A DNA stretch of 37,671 bases from Phycisphaerales bacterium (GTDB taxonomy: Bacteria; Planctomycetota; Phycisphaerae; WQYP01). The notes under the pieces are model-generated. The model was not told the origin of the DNA and searched no databases. It saw nothing but the letters and a program-made list of their open reading frames with translations. The position numbers were made by a program, and so were the translations under genes. Where the stretch lies: positions 1 to 37,671 of the forward strand of contig JABEVB010000213.1 in NCBI GenBank assembly GCA_013044165.1, written 5' to 3'. Shown here in pieces: positions 7,193 to 15,629 of this stretch; within the stretch, counting starts at the first letter, position 1, and each line of letters starts with the position of its first letter.

Positions 7193-8209
7193 ATGCAATC
7201 CAATGTACATCGTACTAAAGGTATTCTTGCGGCCTCTCCACACTCCCAAGGCACTGGGGCGGTGCAGCCGGGAGCGAATACCGCGGAATGGTTCGATCGT
7301 ATGACGCCATGGATTGCCTCTGGACTGGTACATATCGGCCTTCTTCTGCTTCTTTGTTTCGCCTATAAGGTCGTGCGCGAGCAACTCCAAACTCCCGTAC
7401 GGCCCATTATTGTGCCTATGGGCATGATGACGCAATATGTACGCGATCCGCTAACCGGATTTCTGACTGGGGGTGGCAAATCAGTCCGTAGCGAGCTGGG
7501 TCGTGTTTATGGTTCGATCCGGTGGTCTAAAGCAGCGCTGCCGACGCCACTGATATCTGACCATCAGCATTCAAAGGTGGCGCCATGGCTCATAGCGGCG
7601 GGAGGTGCTGCGAGAGAGCTTCGAGGCACAGCAGGTGTGCCATTTGCATCGGGCTTGGGCGTGGGGCCATCTCTGATGGGGGCCGGCCCTGGGCGTGGCG
7701 ACAAAACCAATGCGGCGCGTATTGTTTACATAATAGACCATGCAGGTGGCATGCTTGAAAACTTTCAGTTTCTGAAACGAGAGTTGATGCGTTCTGTAGA
7801 CCGTCTATCCCCGGTGCAGCGGCTCGCAGTTATTGTATTTCGAAAGAACTACGAGATTCTTGGCCCGGCACGGCTTGTGCACGCTACGCTCGGGGCCAAG
7901 CGGCGAATCATAAAGCTCCTGTCACACGTTGCCCCTGCTGGCCCGAATAGTTACAGGCTAAGATATTTTGAAAGGCCGTTTCGAGCGGCCTTTGAACTTC
8001 ATCCGCAGGTTATCTTTTTTGTGACCAACGGCGCGTTTGATCCGCGACTGATTGACGTTGTAGATAAACTTAACGCCAGGCATCGTGTGCATATTTTTAC
8101 GTATGCCTACATTGCACATGATCCGGTGTTTGTGGCCCAATTAAAACTTCTTGCGCATCATAACGGCGGGAAGTATACCTATGTGTCGCGTACTACGGCG
8201 GGGCAGTAA
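7193..8209 (+). CDS. Membrane-anchored von Willebrand factor A-like domain protein
   Basis: A 338-residue protein: polar N-terminus, one transmembrane helix at about residues 42-60, a Gly-rich linker (about 151-170) and a C-terminal alpha/beta domain starting at RIVYIIDHAGGM (about 177-187) that looks like a VWA fold. The metal-ion site normally reads DxSxS; here it is D182-H-A184-G-G186, so both serines are lost and metal binding is probably weak or absent. The later strands VIFFVTNGAFD and HIFTYAYI fit the fold. VWA proteins of this build with a single N-terminal anchor are common in planctomycetes, usually without known function. GGAGG lies seven bases before ATG 7193. The gene ends convergently with pabB, overlapping it by 17 bp. 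Confidence 0.65.
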   Translation: MQSNVHRTKGILAASPHSQGTGAVQPGANTAEWFDRMTPWIASGLVHIGLLLLLCFAYKVVREQLQTPVRPIIVPMGMMTQYVRDPLTGFLTGGGKSVRSELGRVYGSIRWSKAALPTPLISDHQHSKVAPWLIAAGGAARELRGTAGVPFASGLGVGPSLMGAGPGRGDKTNAARIVYIIDHAGGMLENFQFLKRELMRSVDRLSPVQRLAVIVFRKNYEILGPARLVHATLGAKRRIIKLLSHVAPAGPNSYRLRYFERPFRAAFELHPQVIFFVTNGAFDPRLIDVVDKLNARHRVHIFTYAYIAHDPVFVAQLKLLAHHNGGKYTYVSRTTAGQ

Positions 8210-9635
8210 TACCGATGGCTTGCAACATGGCGGAGGCTTTGGCCATAATTTCACGGCACTCATCGTCGGGGGTGCTATCGGCGACAATGCCAGCGCCGGC
8301 ATAAATAGCCACTTTGTCATGATGCATCAGCATGGTGCGGATGGCGACATTGAGTTCGCCATTGCCCCAAGGTGAAATCCAGCCGATGTTGCCGCAATAG
8401 AGTTCACGCGGAAATGCTTCGCATTCGCCGATGATCTGCATGGCGCGAATTTTGGGTGCGCCGGTGATGGATCCTCCGGGGCACATGTCGGCGATGATGT
8501 GTTGCCAGCCCCGTGGAGCGAGTTGCGGCTGCAGGCTTCCGGAGAGGGTGGCGGAGGTGTGCCAAAGCGTGGGCAATTTATCGAGGTTGCGGGGTGATTT
8601 AACCTTAACCGAGCCGGGTGAGCATACGCGTCCGAGATCATTACGCAGCAGGTCTACAATCATGGCGAGTTCCGCAGCATCTTTTTCGCTGGCGAGAAGT
8701 TCACGGGCGAGTTGCTGGTCGAGTGCGGCATCATCCAGTACGCGGCGGCGCGTGCCTTTGATGGGGCGGGTGATAACATGGTCGCCTTGACGCCGAATAA
8801 AAAGCTCCGGCGAAGCGCTGATAATGGCATGATGGTCAAATTGAATATAGGCCGAAAACTCCGCGGGAGAAATATGGCATAGCCGTTCAAAAAGACTTGG
8901 CGGCGGCGAGGCTGAACTGCATTGCCAGCGGGCGGCAAGATTAACTTGATAAATGTCGCCGGCGGCGATGTAGCGTAGAGCGGTCGCAATGCTGGCGGAA
9001 AGTGCCGCCAGATCGGCCGATTGATCGAGCTTGCCAGAGGCCCGCATAGGGTGTGGCTGGGCTTGGTCGCGCGGCGGTTGGAGCAGCAGGATAGGTGGGT
9101 TGCCAAGAGTATCCACTGCGGCGTCGGCAGGCGCCAGATGAACCAGTTGCCATGGGGCCGGGCTGCCTGCGGCGTTGGTGTGCTGAATAAGATACCACTC
9201 GTAAAGCTCCCATCGCATAAGTGGCCATTGCACGAAGGCGTCGCGTGGCATTTGGGGAATTTCTGTGTGGCGGCCCATTTCATAGCTGACAAAGCCAATC
9301 CAACTGGCGTGTTCAGGCCAGGGGGCTGCTGCTGCGTGGGTCGGAGCCGAAATTAAGTCCTGCCACGCCTCCAGCGGAGTATCAGTCGTTGCGTTGTCGT
9401 CTGATGGGGCGGTGCTGGCGTAGTCCTGGTGAATCCAAACTTGAGGCTTAGAGCCTCGCGTCAAAGTCCAGCGAGCAATGGGATGATAACCAATGATAGA
9501 CACCCCGGCGGAAGTTCCTGTGACCAAGGCCGCTAAACCGGCCGCAGGCTCTGATTCGTGTACATGCTGGAGCACCTGCAGTGGTGTGGCAGAGCTGTTT
9601 ACCGAGCGAGCGTGGCATGTGATTTTACGGAACAT
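8193..9635 (-). CDS. pabB: Aminodeoxychorismate synthase component I
   Basis: A chorismate-binding enzyme that uses ammonia from a glutaminase partner to make 4-amino-4-deoxychorismate for p-aminobenzoate and folate. The motif PIKGTRRR carries the Lys typical of PabB (anthranilate synthase TrpE has PIAGT). Other conserved blocks are GDIYQVNLAAR, SEKDAAELAMIVDLLRND, CPGGSITGAPK and YAGAGIVADSTP. From ATG 9635 the length is 480 residues, usual for the family. A GTG at 9746, immediately after the polA stop, would add 37 residues with no family resemblance. A GGA-type ribosome binding site lies just before 9635. No pabA or pabC is in the window. It follows polA and may be co-transcribed. Its stop overlaps the VWA gene by 17 bp. 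Confidence 0.9.
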   Translation of the reverse strand: MFRKITCHARSVNSSATPLQVLQHVHESEPAAGLAALVTGTSAGVSIIGYHPIARWTLTRGSKPQVWIHQDYASTAPSDDNATTDTPLEAWQDLISAPTHAAAAPWPEHASWIGFVSYEMGRHTEIPQMPRDAFVQWPLMRWELYEWYLIQHTNAAGSPAPWQLVHLAPADAAVDTLGNPPILLLQPPRDQAQPHPMRASGKLDQSADLAALSASIATALRYIAAGDIYQVNLAARWQCSSASPPPSLFERLCHISPAEFSAYIQFDHHAIISASPELFIRRQGDHVITRPIKGTRRRVLDDAALDQQLARELLASEKDAAELAMIVDLLRNDLGRVCSPGSVKVKSPRNLDKLPTLWHTSATLSGSLQPQLAPRGWQHIIADMCPGGSITGAPKIRAMQIIGECEAFPRELYCGNIGWISPWGNGELNVAIRTMLMHHDKVAIYAGAGIVADSTPDDECREIMAKASAMLQAIGITAPP

Positions 9636-9748
9636 ACTTTTCCAATTAAGCAGCGCATCTTGCGGCGCTGTTAAACCATGGGCAGCGTGCGGCCCACCGC
9701 GGGCATGGCCATTTTTCCAACCGCGCAGGCGAGTGGGATTGTGCACCG

Positions 9749-12277
9749 CTAGGCTTTGGCCTCAAGCCAGTTGTCGCCCCATCCGATATCAACTTTTAGC
9801 GGCACAAGCAATTTCATGGCGTTTTCCATTTCGCAGCGAATGATTTCTAAAAATATATTTAAGGAGTCTCGCTTCGCTTCAAATACCAATTCATCATGTA
9901 TCTGCAGGAGCAGATTAATTTGGGGCCGGTGCGGAGCAAGCTTGCGATGCAGATTGACCATAGAGAGCTTAATTAAATCCGCAGCCGATCCTTGAATAAC
10001 CGTGTTTACCGCGGCCCGCTGTCCAAAATTGCGTATACTCTGGTTGCTGGAATGAATTTCCGATATCTTTCGTGTTCTGCCAAGAATAGTTGATACAAAT
10101 CCGGTGGCGGAGGCCTGTTGGATGCACTCGTTACTGAACTGTTCGATTCCGGGAAAACGAGCTTTATATCCTCGGATAAAATCTTCCGCCTCACGCTGTG
10201 AAATCTTAAGTTGTTTGGCCAGGCCGAATGCCGTTTGGCCATAAATAATGCCGAAGTTAACGGTCTTTGCAATTCGACGCATATCGGCGGTGACGGCATC
10301 GGCGGTGACGTTAAAAATTTGCGTGGCGACAAACCGATGCACGTCCTGATCCTCCGCAAACGCCTTAATTAATTCCGGTTCCTTGCAGAAGTGGGCCAGC
10401 ACACGCAGTTCAATTTGTGAATAATCGGCGGACACCAGCACGCTGGCGCTGTCGCCTGCGACAAACGCGCGGCGTATCTCACGGCCGAGTTCGGTGCGAA
10501 TGGGAATGTTCTGCAAATTAGGATCGCTGCTGGAGAGCCTGCCGGTTTCGGCGACAGTCTGATTGAAGCTCGCGTGCACACGACCCGTGCGTGGCGAGGC
10601 TTGGTTGGCGAGCGTGTCGAGATACGTGTTTTTTAGCTTGGCGAGTTGCCGGTATTCAACAATCATCGCGGGTACGGGGTGGCGATCCGCGAGTGATTCG
10701 AGCACGCCGATATCTGTGCTGGGACCGGTTTTATTTTTACGGGAGATGGGCAGGCCGAGCTTTCCAAACAGCACCGCAGCCAACTGTTTGGGCGAATCTA
10801 TATTGAATGTGCCGCCGGCCTGGGCATAAATTTGCTGCTCCAGATTCAGCAGTTTTTCATCAATGGAGCGGCTCATGTCGCGCAGTGGCTGGGCATCAAC
10901 CTTGATGCCGGTGAATTCCATATCAGCCAGCACCTCCAACAGTGGCATCTCCAGATCATGATAGAGCTTCGCTACGGAGGCTTGTTCCAATGTCGGATGC
11001 AGTTTGGCGGCCAGCCGATATGTAACGTCGGCGTCTTCGGCGGCATAAGCACATGCTCGGTCAAGTGGAACGTCGGCAAAGCTGATTTGCGAGGCCCCGC
11101 GACCAATAAGCTCTGAAATAGCGATAGGTTTAAGCCCCAGCAAATCGTTGGCCAGGGCGTCCATTGAATGGCTGGCGCGCGATGGATCGAGCACATAGCT
11201 GGCCAGCATGGTGTCGAAAAAAATGCCCTCCAGCGGGAGGCCGGCGACCCGCAAGACGTTGAGGTCGTATTTGATGTTCTGGCCGATTTTTTTTATCGAA
11301 GTGTCGGTGAATAGTGCCGCCAGTTCGGTGCGCAGTAACTCCACCGGCAAACACGCTCCGCCGCCGCGTATGGCAATGTAAAACGCGCGGCCGGGCGATG
11401 CGCACAGCGATATTCCACATATGTTAGACTGCAGAGCGCCGAGCGCGTCGGTTTCGGTGTCTATGGCAAGCCAGCGATTGACCGATTTCTCAAGCTGAGT
11501 TTGTAACTCGCGGAGCATGTCGGCGAGGGTTTCAGGGGTGTTGACCAACTGGTAACTGCCGACCACGGGTCCGAGTGTGGTGGAGGGCAAAGAACTTGAC
11601 AGATCAGGGGGCTGTAAAGAGGCAACAGTCGCGGGTGCCACTGGCCTGTCGGGGGCGGTTGGGGCGTTGGGTAAGCCAAACAGCATGCCCTGGGCAGGTG
11701 TATCGTGGCGCGGTTTACTCCGAGGTTTGACGGTTGATTCAGTCGTGGCAGCATTTGAGGGTGCGGTGAGAGTCAGACCTTGAGGCACGCGGCCACAGAG
11801 CTTTTCGCATACAAGCCGGAGAGTGGGGAGCAGTCGGCGGAAGTTAAGCTCTTCAAAAACTGGAACCAACCTCTCGAGGCGGGCGGGATCGAAGGGCGCC
11901 AGAGGCCAGTGGAAATCAAATTTAACATCGCGTTGCAGGCGCACAAGCTGCCGCGATTTACCAAGTATGTCGAGGCTGGCACGCAGCGATTCGCCGGCTT
12001 TACCGGGAATTTCGGAACTGCGGGCAAGCAAGTTGTCGAGCGAACCATACTGGGCGATCCATTTGGCGGCGGTCTTGGGGCCTACACCCGGCACGCCGCT
12101 GATGTTGTCGGCCGTATCGCCGGTGAGCGCTAAAATATCGGCGGCCTGGGCGGGCGTATAGCCTTTTTGTCGGAGCAGAGTGCCGGCATCAACCGTTTCG
12201 CCGGTTTGGATGTCAAAGAGAAAGGTCGAATCGTCAATAAGCTGATCGAGGTCTTTGTCACGCGAACAGATATACAT
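9749..12277 (-). CDS. polA: DNA polymerase I, main part (downstream of a frameshift)
   Basis: This frame carries the end of the 5'-3' exonuclease domain (MYICSRDKDLDQL, then the helix-hairpin-helix GVPGVGPKTAAKW), an intact 3'-5' proofreading domain (DTETD, NIKYDL, YAAEDAD) and the polymerase domain (DYSQIELRVLAH, the O-helix region RRIAKTVNFGIIYG, and QIHDELVF at about residues 792-798). All catalytic acids for proofreading and synthesis are present, so activity is expected if it is translated. The first about 105 residues lie in another frame (12130-12666), and the two are joined by a one-base offset near 12351-12357. The frame continues upstream of ATG 12277 through the motif GYEADD, showing that 12277 is not the natural start. 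Combined, the protein would be about 972 residues, normal for Pol I. Confidence 0.9.
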   Translation of the reverse strand: MYICSRDKDLDQLIDDSTFLFDIQTGETVDAGTLLRQKGYTPAQAADILALTGDTADNISGVPGVGPKTAAKWIAQYGSLDNLLARSSEIPGKAGESLRASLDILGKSRQLVRLQRDVKFDFHWPLAPFDPARLERLVPVFEELNFRRLLPTLRLVCEKLCGRVPQGLTLTAPSNAATTESTVKPRSKPRHDTPAQGMLFGLPNAPTAPDRPVAPATVASLQPPDLSSSLPSTTLGPVVGSYQLVNTPETLADMLRELQTQLEKSVNRWLAIDTETDALGALQSNICGISLCASPGRAFYIAIRGGGACLPVELLRTELAALFTDTSIKKIGQNIKYDLNVLRVAGLPLEGIFFDTMLASYVLDPSRASHSMDALANDLLGLKPIAISELIGRGASQISFADVPLDRACAYAAEDADVTYRLAAKLHPTLEQASVAKLYHDLEMPLLEVLADMEFTGIKVDAQPLRDMSRSIDEKLLNLEQQIYAQAGGTFNIDSPKQLAAVLFGKLGLPISRKNKTGPSTDIGVLESLADRHPVPAMIVEYRQLAKLKNTYLDTLANQASPRTGRVHASFNQTVAETGRLSSSDPNLQNIPIRTELGREIRRAFVAGDSASVLVSADYSQIELRVLAHFCKEPELIKAFAEDQDVHRFVATQIFNVTADAVTADMRRIAKTVNFGIIYGQTAFGLAKQLKISQREAEDFIRGYKARFPGIEQFSNECIQQASATGFVSTILGRTRKISEIHSSNQSIRNFGQRAAVNTVIQGSAADLIKLSMVNLHRKLAPHRPQINLLLQIHDELVFEAKRDSLNIFLEIIRCEMENAMKLLVPLKVDIGWGDNWLEAKA

Positions 12278-12666
12278 GCGAACAGCGTTGCCACCGGTGG
12301 TGGTGCGTACCTGTTGTACGGCAGTTGCAATGACATCGTCGGCCTCGTAGCCGGGGCGAGTAGAATTTTTATATCCAGTAGTTCCACCATCTGCCGAATG
12401 CGGGAAATTTGTGGGGGCATGTCCTCCGGCATGGCCTTGCGCTGGGCTTTGTATTGAGGGTCGAGTTGGTCTCGATTGGAACTGCCAGCATCCATGGCCA
12501 GGGCAAGGTACTGCGGCTTGCGGGTATCGAGCAGTTTAAGCAGCATGCTGGCAAAGCCAAAAGTGGCATTGGTGGGTTCTCCGCTGGGGCTGCTAAGGCC
12601 GGAGAGGGCGTAGTAGGCCCGGTAGATGTGGGCGTGGCCGTCAATGATGTAAAAGTCCTGCGTCAT
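12130..12666 (-). CDS. polA: DNA polymerase I, N-terminal 5'-3' exonuclease part (frameshifted)
   Basis: The first about 105 residues match the start of the Pol I flap-nuclease domain: YIIDGHAHIYRAYYAL, then TNATFGFASMLLKLL, the acid in LALAMDAG and RKAMPEDMPPQI. After VELLDIKILLAP the frame runs into meaningless sequence to 12130, while the expected next motif GYEADDVIAT is found in the neighbouring frame. One base appears to be missing in or near the C/G run CCGGGG (12351-12356 on the plus strand). A base-calling or assembly error in this run is the simplest explanation, because the rest of both halves is well conserved; a real mutation or recoding is possible. No ribosome binding site precedes ATG 12666. 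Confidence 0.85.
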   Translation of the reverse strand: MTQDFYIIDGHAHIYRAYYALSGLSSPSGEPTNATFGFASMLLKLLDTRKPQYLALAMDAGSSNRDQLDPQYKAQRKAMPEDMPPQISRIRQMVELLDIKILLAPATRPTMSLQLPYNRYAPPPVATLFACISVRVTKTSISLLTIRPFSLTSKPAKRLMPALCSDKKAIRPPRPPIF

Positions 12667-12673
12667 GTGTGTG

Positions 12674-12702
12674 TTTATAACATTGTGCGAAATTTGTGCC
12701 AG
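12674..12702 (-). promoter_or_regulatory. Probable polA promoter, leaderless geometry
   Basis: On the minus strand CTGGCA (12702-12697), a 17-bp spacer and TATAAA (12679-12674) form a good promoter. Transcription would begin about at the A of the polA ATG (12666), and no ribosome binding site exists, so the mRNA may be leaderless. Confidence 0.45.
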
Positions 12703-12768
12703 TGATTCGAAATGGTGGGTTGGACTATGTGAAGGATGAAAGTGAAATTCAGGGGTGGCCGCATGAGC

Positions 12769-13932
12769 TTAGGGGTGGGCGATGGGAGTTTGCTCGACAA
12801 CTGACAGGCCAAAGCCTTCAAGGCTGTGGAGCTTTTTTGGTCTGTTGGTAAGGATGCGAAGCTTGGTAAGGCCAAGGTCGCGGATAATCTGTGCTCCAAT
12901 ACCAAAATCGCGCCGATTCATAGCAGACTGTTTAAGGCTTGGCTGCGGCGGGGCCGCCAGCAGTTTGCGATACTCGTGCAGGCGGGCCAACAAAGCCAGC
13001 CCGCGCGACTCCTGCCGAAGGTAAATCAGCGCTCCGCGGCCGGCGTCGCGAATCATGCGGAGCGACGCGGCAACTTCACCGGCGTGCCCGGTCGCACCAG
13101 CTCCAAACACGTCGTCGAGGAGATTTTCAGAATGGACACGTACCATGACCGGCTCGTCAAGCCGACGGGCCGTAGTTCCGGAGGCGTCATAATCTCCTAT
13201 GCCGCCATAGCACAGAGCCAGGTGAATGAGCGGATCGTTTACAGTTTCGTAAACGTGGAGCGTAAACGGGCCGAAGGCGGTTTCCAGCGGCATAGACTCA
13301 ATGCGTTTAACGAGCGTTTCGCTGCGCAGGCGATACTGAATAATATCAGCGGTGCTGCACATGAGCAGATTGTGCTTGCGACAGAACTCTTCAAGCTGCG
13401 GTAGGCGCGCCATTGAGCCGGACTCAGTCATGATTTCAATAATGACGGCGGCAGGAGCGCATCCGGCGAGTTTCATAAGGTCCACGGAGCCTTCGGTTTG
13501 TCCGGCACGTTCAAGAACGCCACCGGGTCGCGAGCGCAGAGGGTTTACATGACCGGGTCGGCATAAGTCGTCGGGCGTACTGGCTTTGTTGATGAGTGTC
13601 TGAATAGTTTTGGCCCGCTCGTTGGCCGATACGCCGGTTGTAATGCCCAAACGGGGGTGGGCGTCTACGCTCACGGTAAAGGCGGTGCCGAGCGGAGCGG
13701 TATTGTAAGCTGCCTGCGGATAGAGTCCCAAGCGTTCGCAATCTTGGGGTGTCATGGCTACACACAGCACGCCGCGGGCTTCACGAAGCATGAAGTTGAC
13801 GATTTCAGGTGTGATAAATTGAGCCGCGCAAACCAGATCACCCTCGTTTTCGCGGTCCTCGTCATCCACCAAAACGATCATCTGGCCGTTGCGCAGCACT
13901 TCGGTGACTTGGTCAATAGACGCAAACGGCAT
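12769..13932 (-). CDS. ribBA: RibBA: 3,4-dihydroxy-2-butanone-4-phosphate synthase with degenerate GTP cyclohydrolase II domain
   Basis: A 387-residue two-domain riboflavin synthesis protein. The N-terminal half (1-200) has the acidic motif DDEDRENEGD and RPGHVNPLR of the DHBP synthase and should turn ribulose 5-phosphate into the four-carbon unit. The C-terminal half has the fold of GTP cyclohydrolase II (VRVHSEN, YLRQESRG, FGIGAQIIRDLG, LRILTNRPKK). However, the three zinc cysteines, normally in HSEC...RCDCG, are replaced: the gap-free alignment gives SEN-LLDDVFGAGATGHAG, that is Cys to Asn, Thr and His. Loss of zinc should abolish GTP ring opening, so only the RibB function is confidently assigned. 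Another GTP cyclohydrolase II is expected elsewhere in the genome. The gene starts 15 bp after the membrane protein gene 13948-14499, so they likely form an operon. Confidence 0.88.
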   Translation of the reverse strand: MPFASIDQVTEVLRNGQMIVLVDDEDRENEGDLVCAAQFITPEIVNFMLREARGVLCVAMTPQDCERLGLYPQAAYNTAPLGTAFTVSVDAHPRLGITTGVSANERAKTIQTLINKASTPDDLCRPGHVNPLRSRPGGVLERAGQTEGSVDLMKLAGCAPAAVIIEIMTESGSMARLPQLEEFCRKHNLLMCSTADIIQYRLRSETLVKRIESMPLETAFGPFTLHVYETVNDPLIHLALCYGGIGDYDASGTTARRLDEPVMVRVHSENLLDDVFGAGATGHAGEVAASLRMIRDAGRGALIYLRQESRGLALLARLHEYRKLLAAPPQPSLKQSAMNRRDFGIGAQIIRDLGLTKLRILTNRPKKLHSLEGFGLSVVEQTPIAHP

Positions 13933-13947
13933 GGCATTCAGTCTCGG

Positions 13948-14499
13948 CTAATCGGGAAGGCAGGCCCGCACATTGCCCGATGGGCATGGCTTTGGTTCCA
14001 TAAGCTGGCGACCCTGCGCCGAGTTGGCCGAAACCCATTTGGAGCCTGGATCGGGCGAGCGTACCAGCATGCCTTGGGCGAGAATAAACTCTTCCTGCAT
14101 TGGGTTAATATTAGGGCCGGCCGCGGGTGTCTTACCTGACTGCATAGCCGTTACCGCCGCACGGGCCTGCTTGGTGTACTTCATAAGATAGGCAACATAT
14201 TTATTTTTGCAGGAGTCACACGCGTACAAGAAGGCCTTGACGAGGGTGGGTTTTCCGGTAGCGCCGATGAGCGGAGGCGTTTCTTCAGCCGATCGAACAA
14301 CCAATTTATGGGTGGCCAAGTCGTAAAAGTAGACGTTCATATTGAAGCTTGGCTTTTTCGGGATAATTTCTCGAACAACAAAGGCAATTGCAATGATCGC
14401 GACTACGGCAGCAAGGATGCTGATGATGGAAGAGTTTCGGTTAATAGCTTCGCGAATGTTGTCCGGTCGTAAATATTCCTTCCAATTGTAGGGAAGCAT
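13948..14499 (-). CDS. Single-pass membrane protein of unknown function
   Basis: A 183-residue protein I do not recognise. A short cytoplasmic head (MLPYNWKEYLRPDNIREAI) is followed by one transmembrane helix (about residues 24-44, SIISILAAVVAIIAIAFVV) and an outer domain with a CDSC pair. The head plus single helix is a build often seen in planctomycete envelope proteins. ATG 14499 is preceded by a GGGGG ribosome binding site at six bases; an upstream in-frame ATG (14535) lacks one. It lies 15 bp before ribBA on the same strand, suggesting co-transcription, though no functional link is apparent. Confidence 0.6.
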   Translation of the reverse strand: MLPYNWKEYLRPDNIREAINRNSSIISILAAVVAIIAIAFVVREIIPKKPSFNMNVYFYDLATHKLVVRSAEETPPLIGATGKPTLVKAFLYACDSCKNKYVAYLMKYTKQARAAVTAMQSGKTPAAGPNINPMQEEFILAQGMLVRSPDPGSKWVSANSAQGRQLMEPKPCPSGNVRACLPD

Positions 14500-14535
14500 A
14501 CAAAACCCCCAGAAAAAAAACACTTCAAATCGCAT

Positions 14536-14587
14536 TGCAGGGCAGCAACCGCCTGCAGATTTTACGCCATTGCCTCAAACCGAGGCA
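14536..14587 (-). other. Two adjacent hairpins in the comB to membrane-protein spacer
   Basis: TGCAGG/CCTGCA (14536-14541 with 14552-14557) and TGCCTC/GAGGCA (14571-14576 with 14582-14587) form two perfect 6-bp hairpins. A -10-like TAAAAT on the minus strand (14564-14559) lies between them. They may end the comB transcript or regulate the next operon. Confidence 0.3.
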
Positions 14588-14676
14588 GTCCGGAACGACC
14601 AACCCCAACCATGAGAGTCCACCGACCCCGTTACTTGACGATTTAACTTTATCAGGTTTACGACGGATTACAAGCG

Positions 14677-15417
14677 TCACATATTGCGCCATGGCGTCGC
14701 CTCCAATGAATGGAGATTGACGCCGACGGCCAGCGGGTAGCGATCAAGCGCAGCGCAAAAGTCTATATCAGCTTCAAGATCGGCATGGATAAGATTGATG
14801 CCGCCCTGTCCCAACCGCAGCGCCGGGGCGAGGCGCGACCGAACGCTCGCAAAGGTTTGATAGGCAATCCAGGCGGTATCGGTGAGTTCCAGGTCGGGCC
14901 GCATGGTGCCGGCGAGAACCTGCCACAGTATGGCGCCGGCTCCGATTACATCTTCAATGGCCGTGCGACCATCGGTGCCGGCACAGAGCAGCAGCGTTGG
15001 GCCTCGATCTAATTCCGTAACAACTGCTTCAGCGGTGGCAGCGGCATTAAGTAAGGAGCCGATTAACATGCGCCTCGCTGTTCTCGCGGCCACGGCGGCG
15101 CGCGTTCCGTTGGTTGTACTTAGATAAATTGCCGCCTTATTGACGATATCGTTGGAATATTCGGCGGGAGAATTGCCCAAGTCAAAGCCTGCTATTTTAC
15201 GACATCCACGCTCGCCCGCGACAATGACCGGTGCGACGGCTGCGGCTCTGGCCTTGAGAACCTCTTCCGGGCGGTCAAACAACCTCACGGAGGCTGCGCC
15301 GCTGGCCAAAGCGGTTACGGTGGTGCTTGTGGCCCGCAAAATATCCAGAACAACGACTTGTGCCTCAGGCAAAGCCTCGCGTGGTAGAAACTCCGGGAGC
15401 AAGACAACGTCAATCAC
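14677..15417 (-). CDS. comB: ComB-family 2-phosphosulfolactate phosphatase
   Basis: A 246-residue protein of the ComB family, which removes phosphate from 2-phosphosulfolactate to give sulfolactate; in methanogens this is a coenzyme M step. Family blocks are visible: VVVLDILRATSTTVTAL, GERGCRKIAGFDLGNSP, LSTTNGTRA, and CAGTDGRTAIEDVIGAG. The GTG at 15417 gives the usual N-terminus IDVVLLPEFLP and has AAGGAA nine bases upstream; a TTG at 15447 with GGTAGG is an alternative. No other coenzyme M or sulfolactate gene is near. Bacterial members are widespread and their physiological substrate is often untested, so the exact reaction is uncertain. It diverges from the FUSC gene. Confidence 0.82.
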   Translation of the reverse strand: MIDVVLLPEFLPREALPEAQVVVLDILRATSTTVTALASGAASVRLFDRPEEVLKARAAAVAPVIVAGERGCRKIAGFDLGNSPAEYSNDIVNKAAIYLSTTNGTRAAVAARTARRMLIGSLLNAAATAEAVVTELDRGPTLLLCAGTDGRTAIEDVIGAGAILWQVLAGTMRPDLELTDTAWIAYQTFASVRSRLAPALRLGQGGINLIHADLEADIDFCAALDRYPLAVGVNLHSLEATPWRNM

Positions 15418-15629
15418 AGCAGTTGGTTCCTTATAAACGATGTTCAAGGCAGGCCCTACCTGCCACCTGCGGACTCTAGCCGACAAAGCCAACCGCTTCC
15501 ACTGTAGTATACTGCCTGTTTTCGTCCTTGGGGCCGCCGGGCGAGCCGGCATTGCCCGCCGGTCAGGATGATTTTTGGGATGGCAAAGTGACCGCAGCAC
15601 AAGATGTAACAACAAAACAAGCCCACGCG

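Noticed and set aside
9636-9746. GTG start extending pabB by 37 residues
   Set aside because: The extra residues lack family resemblance, and a better-supported ATG exists at 9635.
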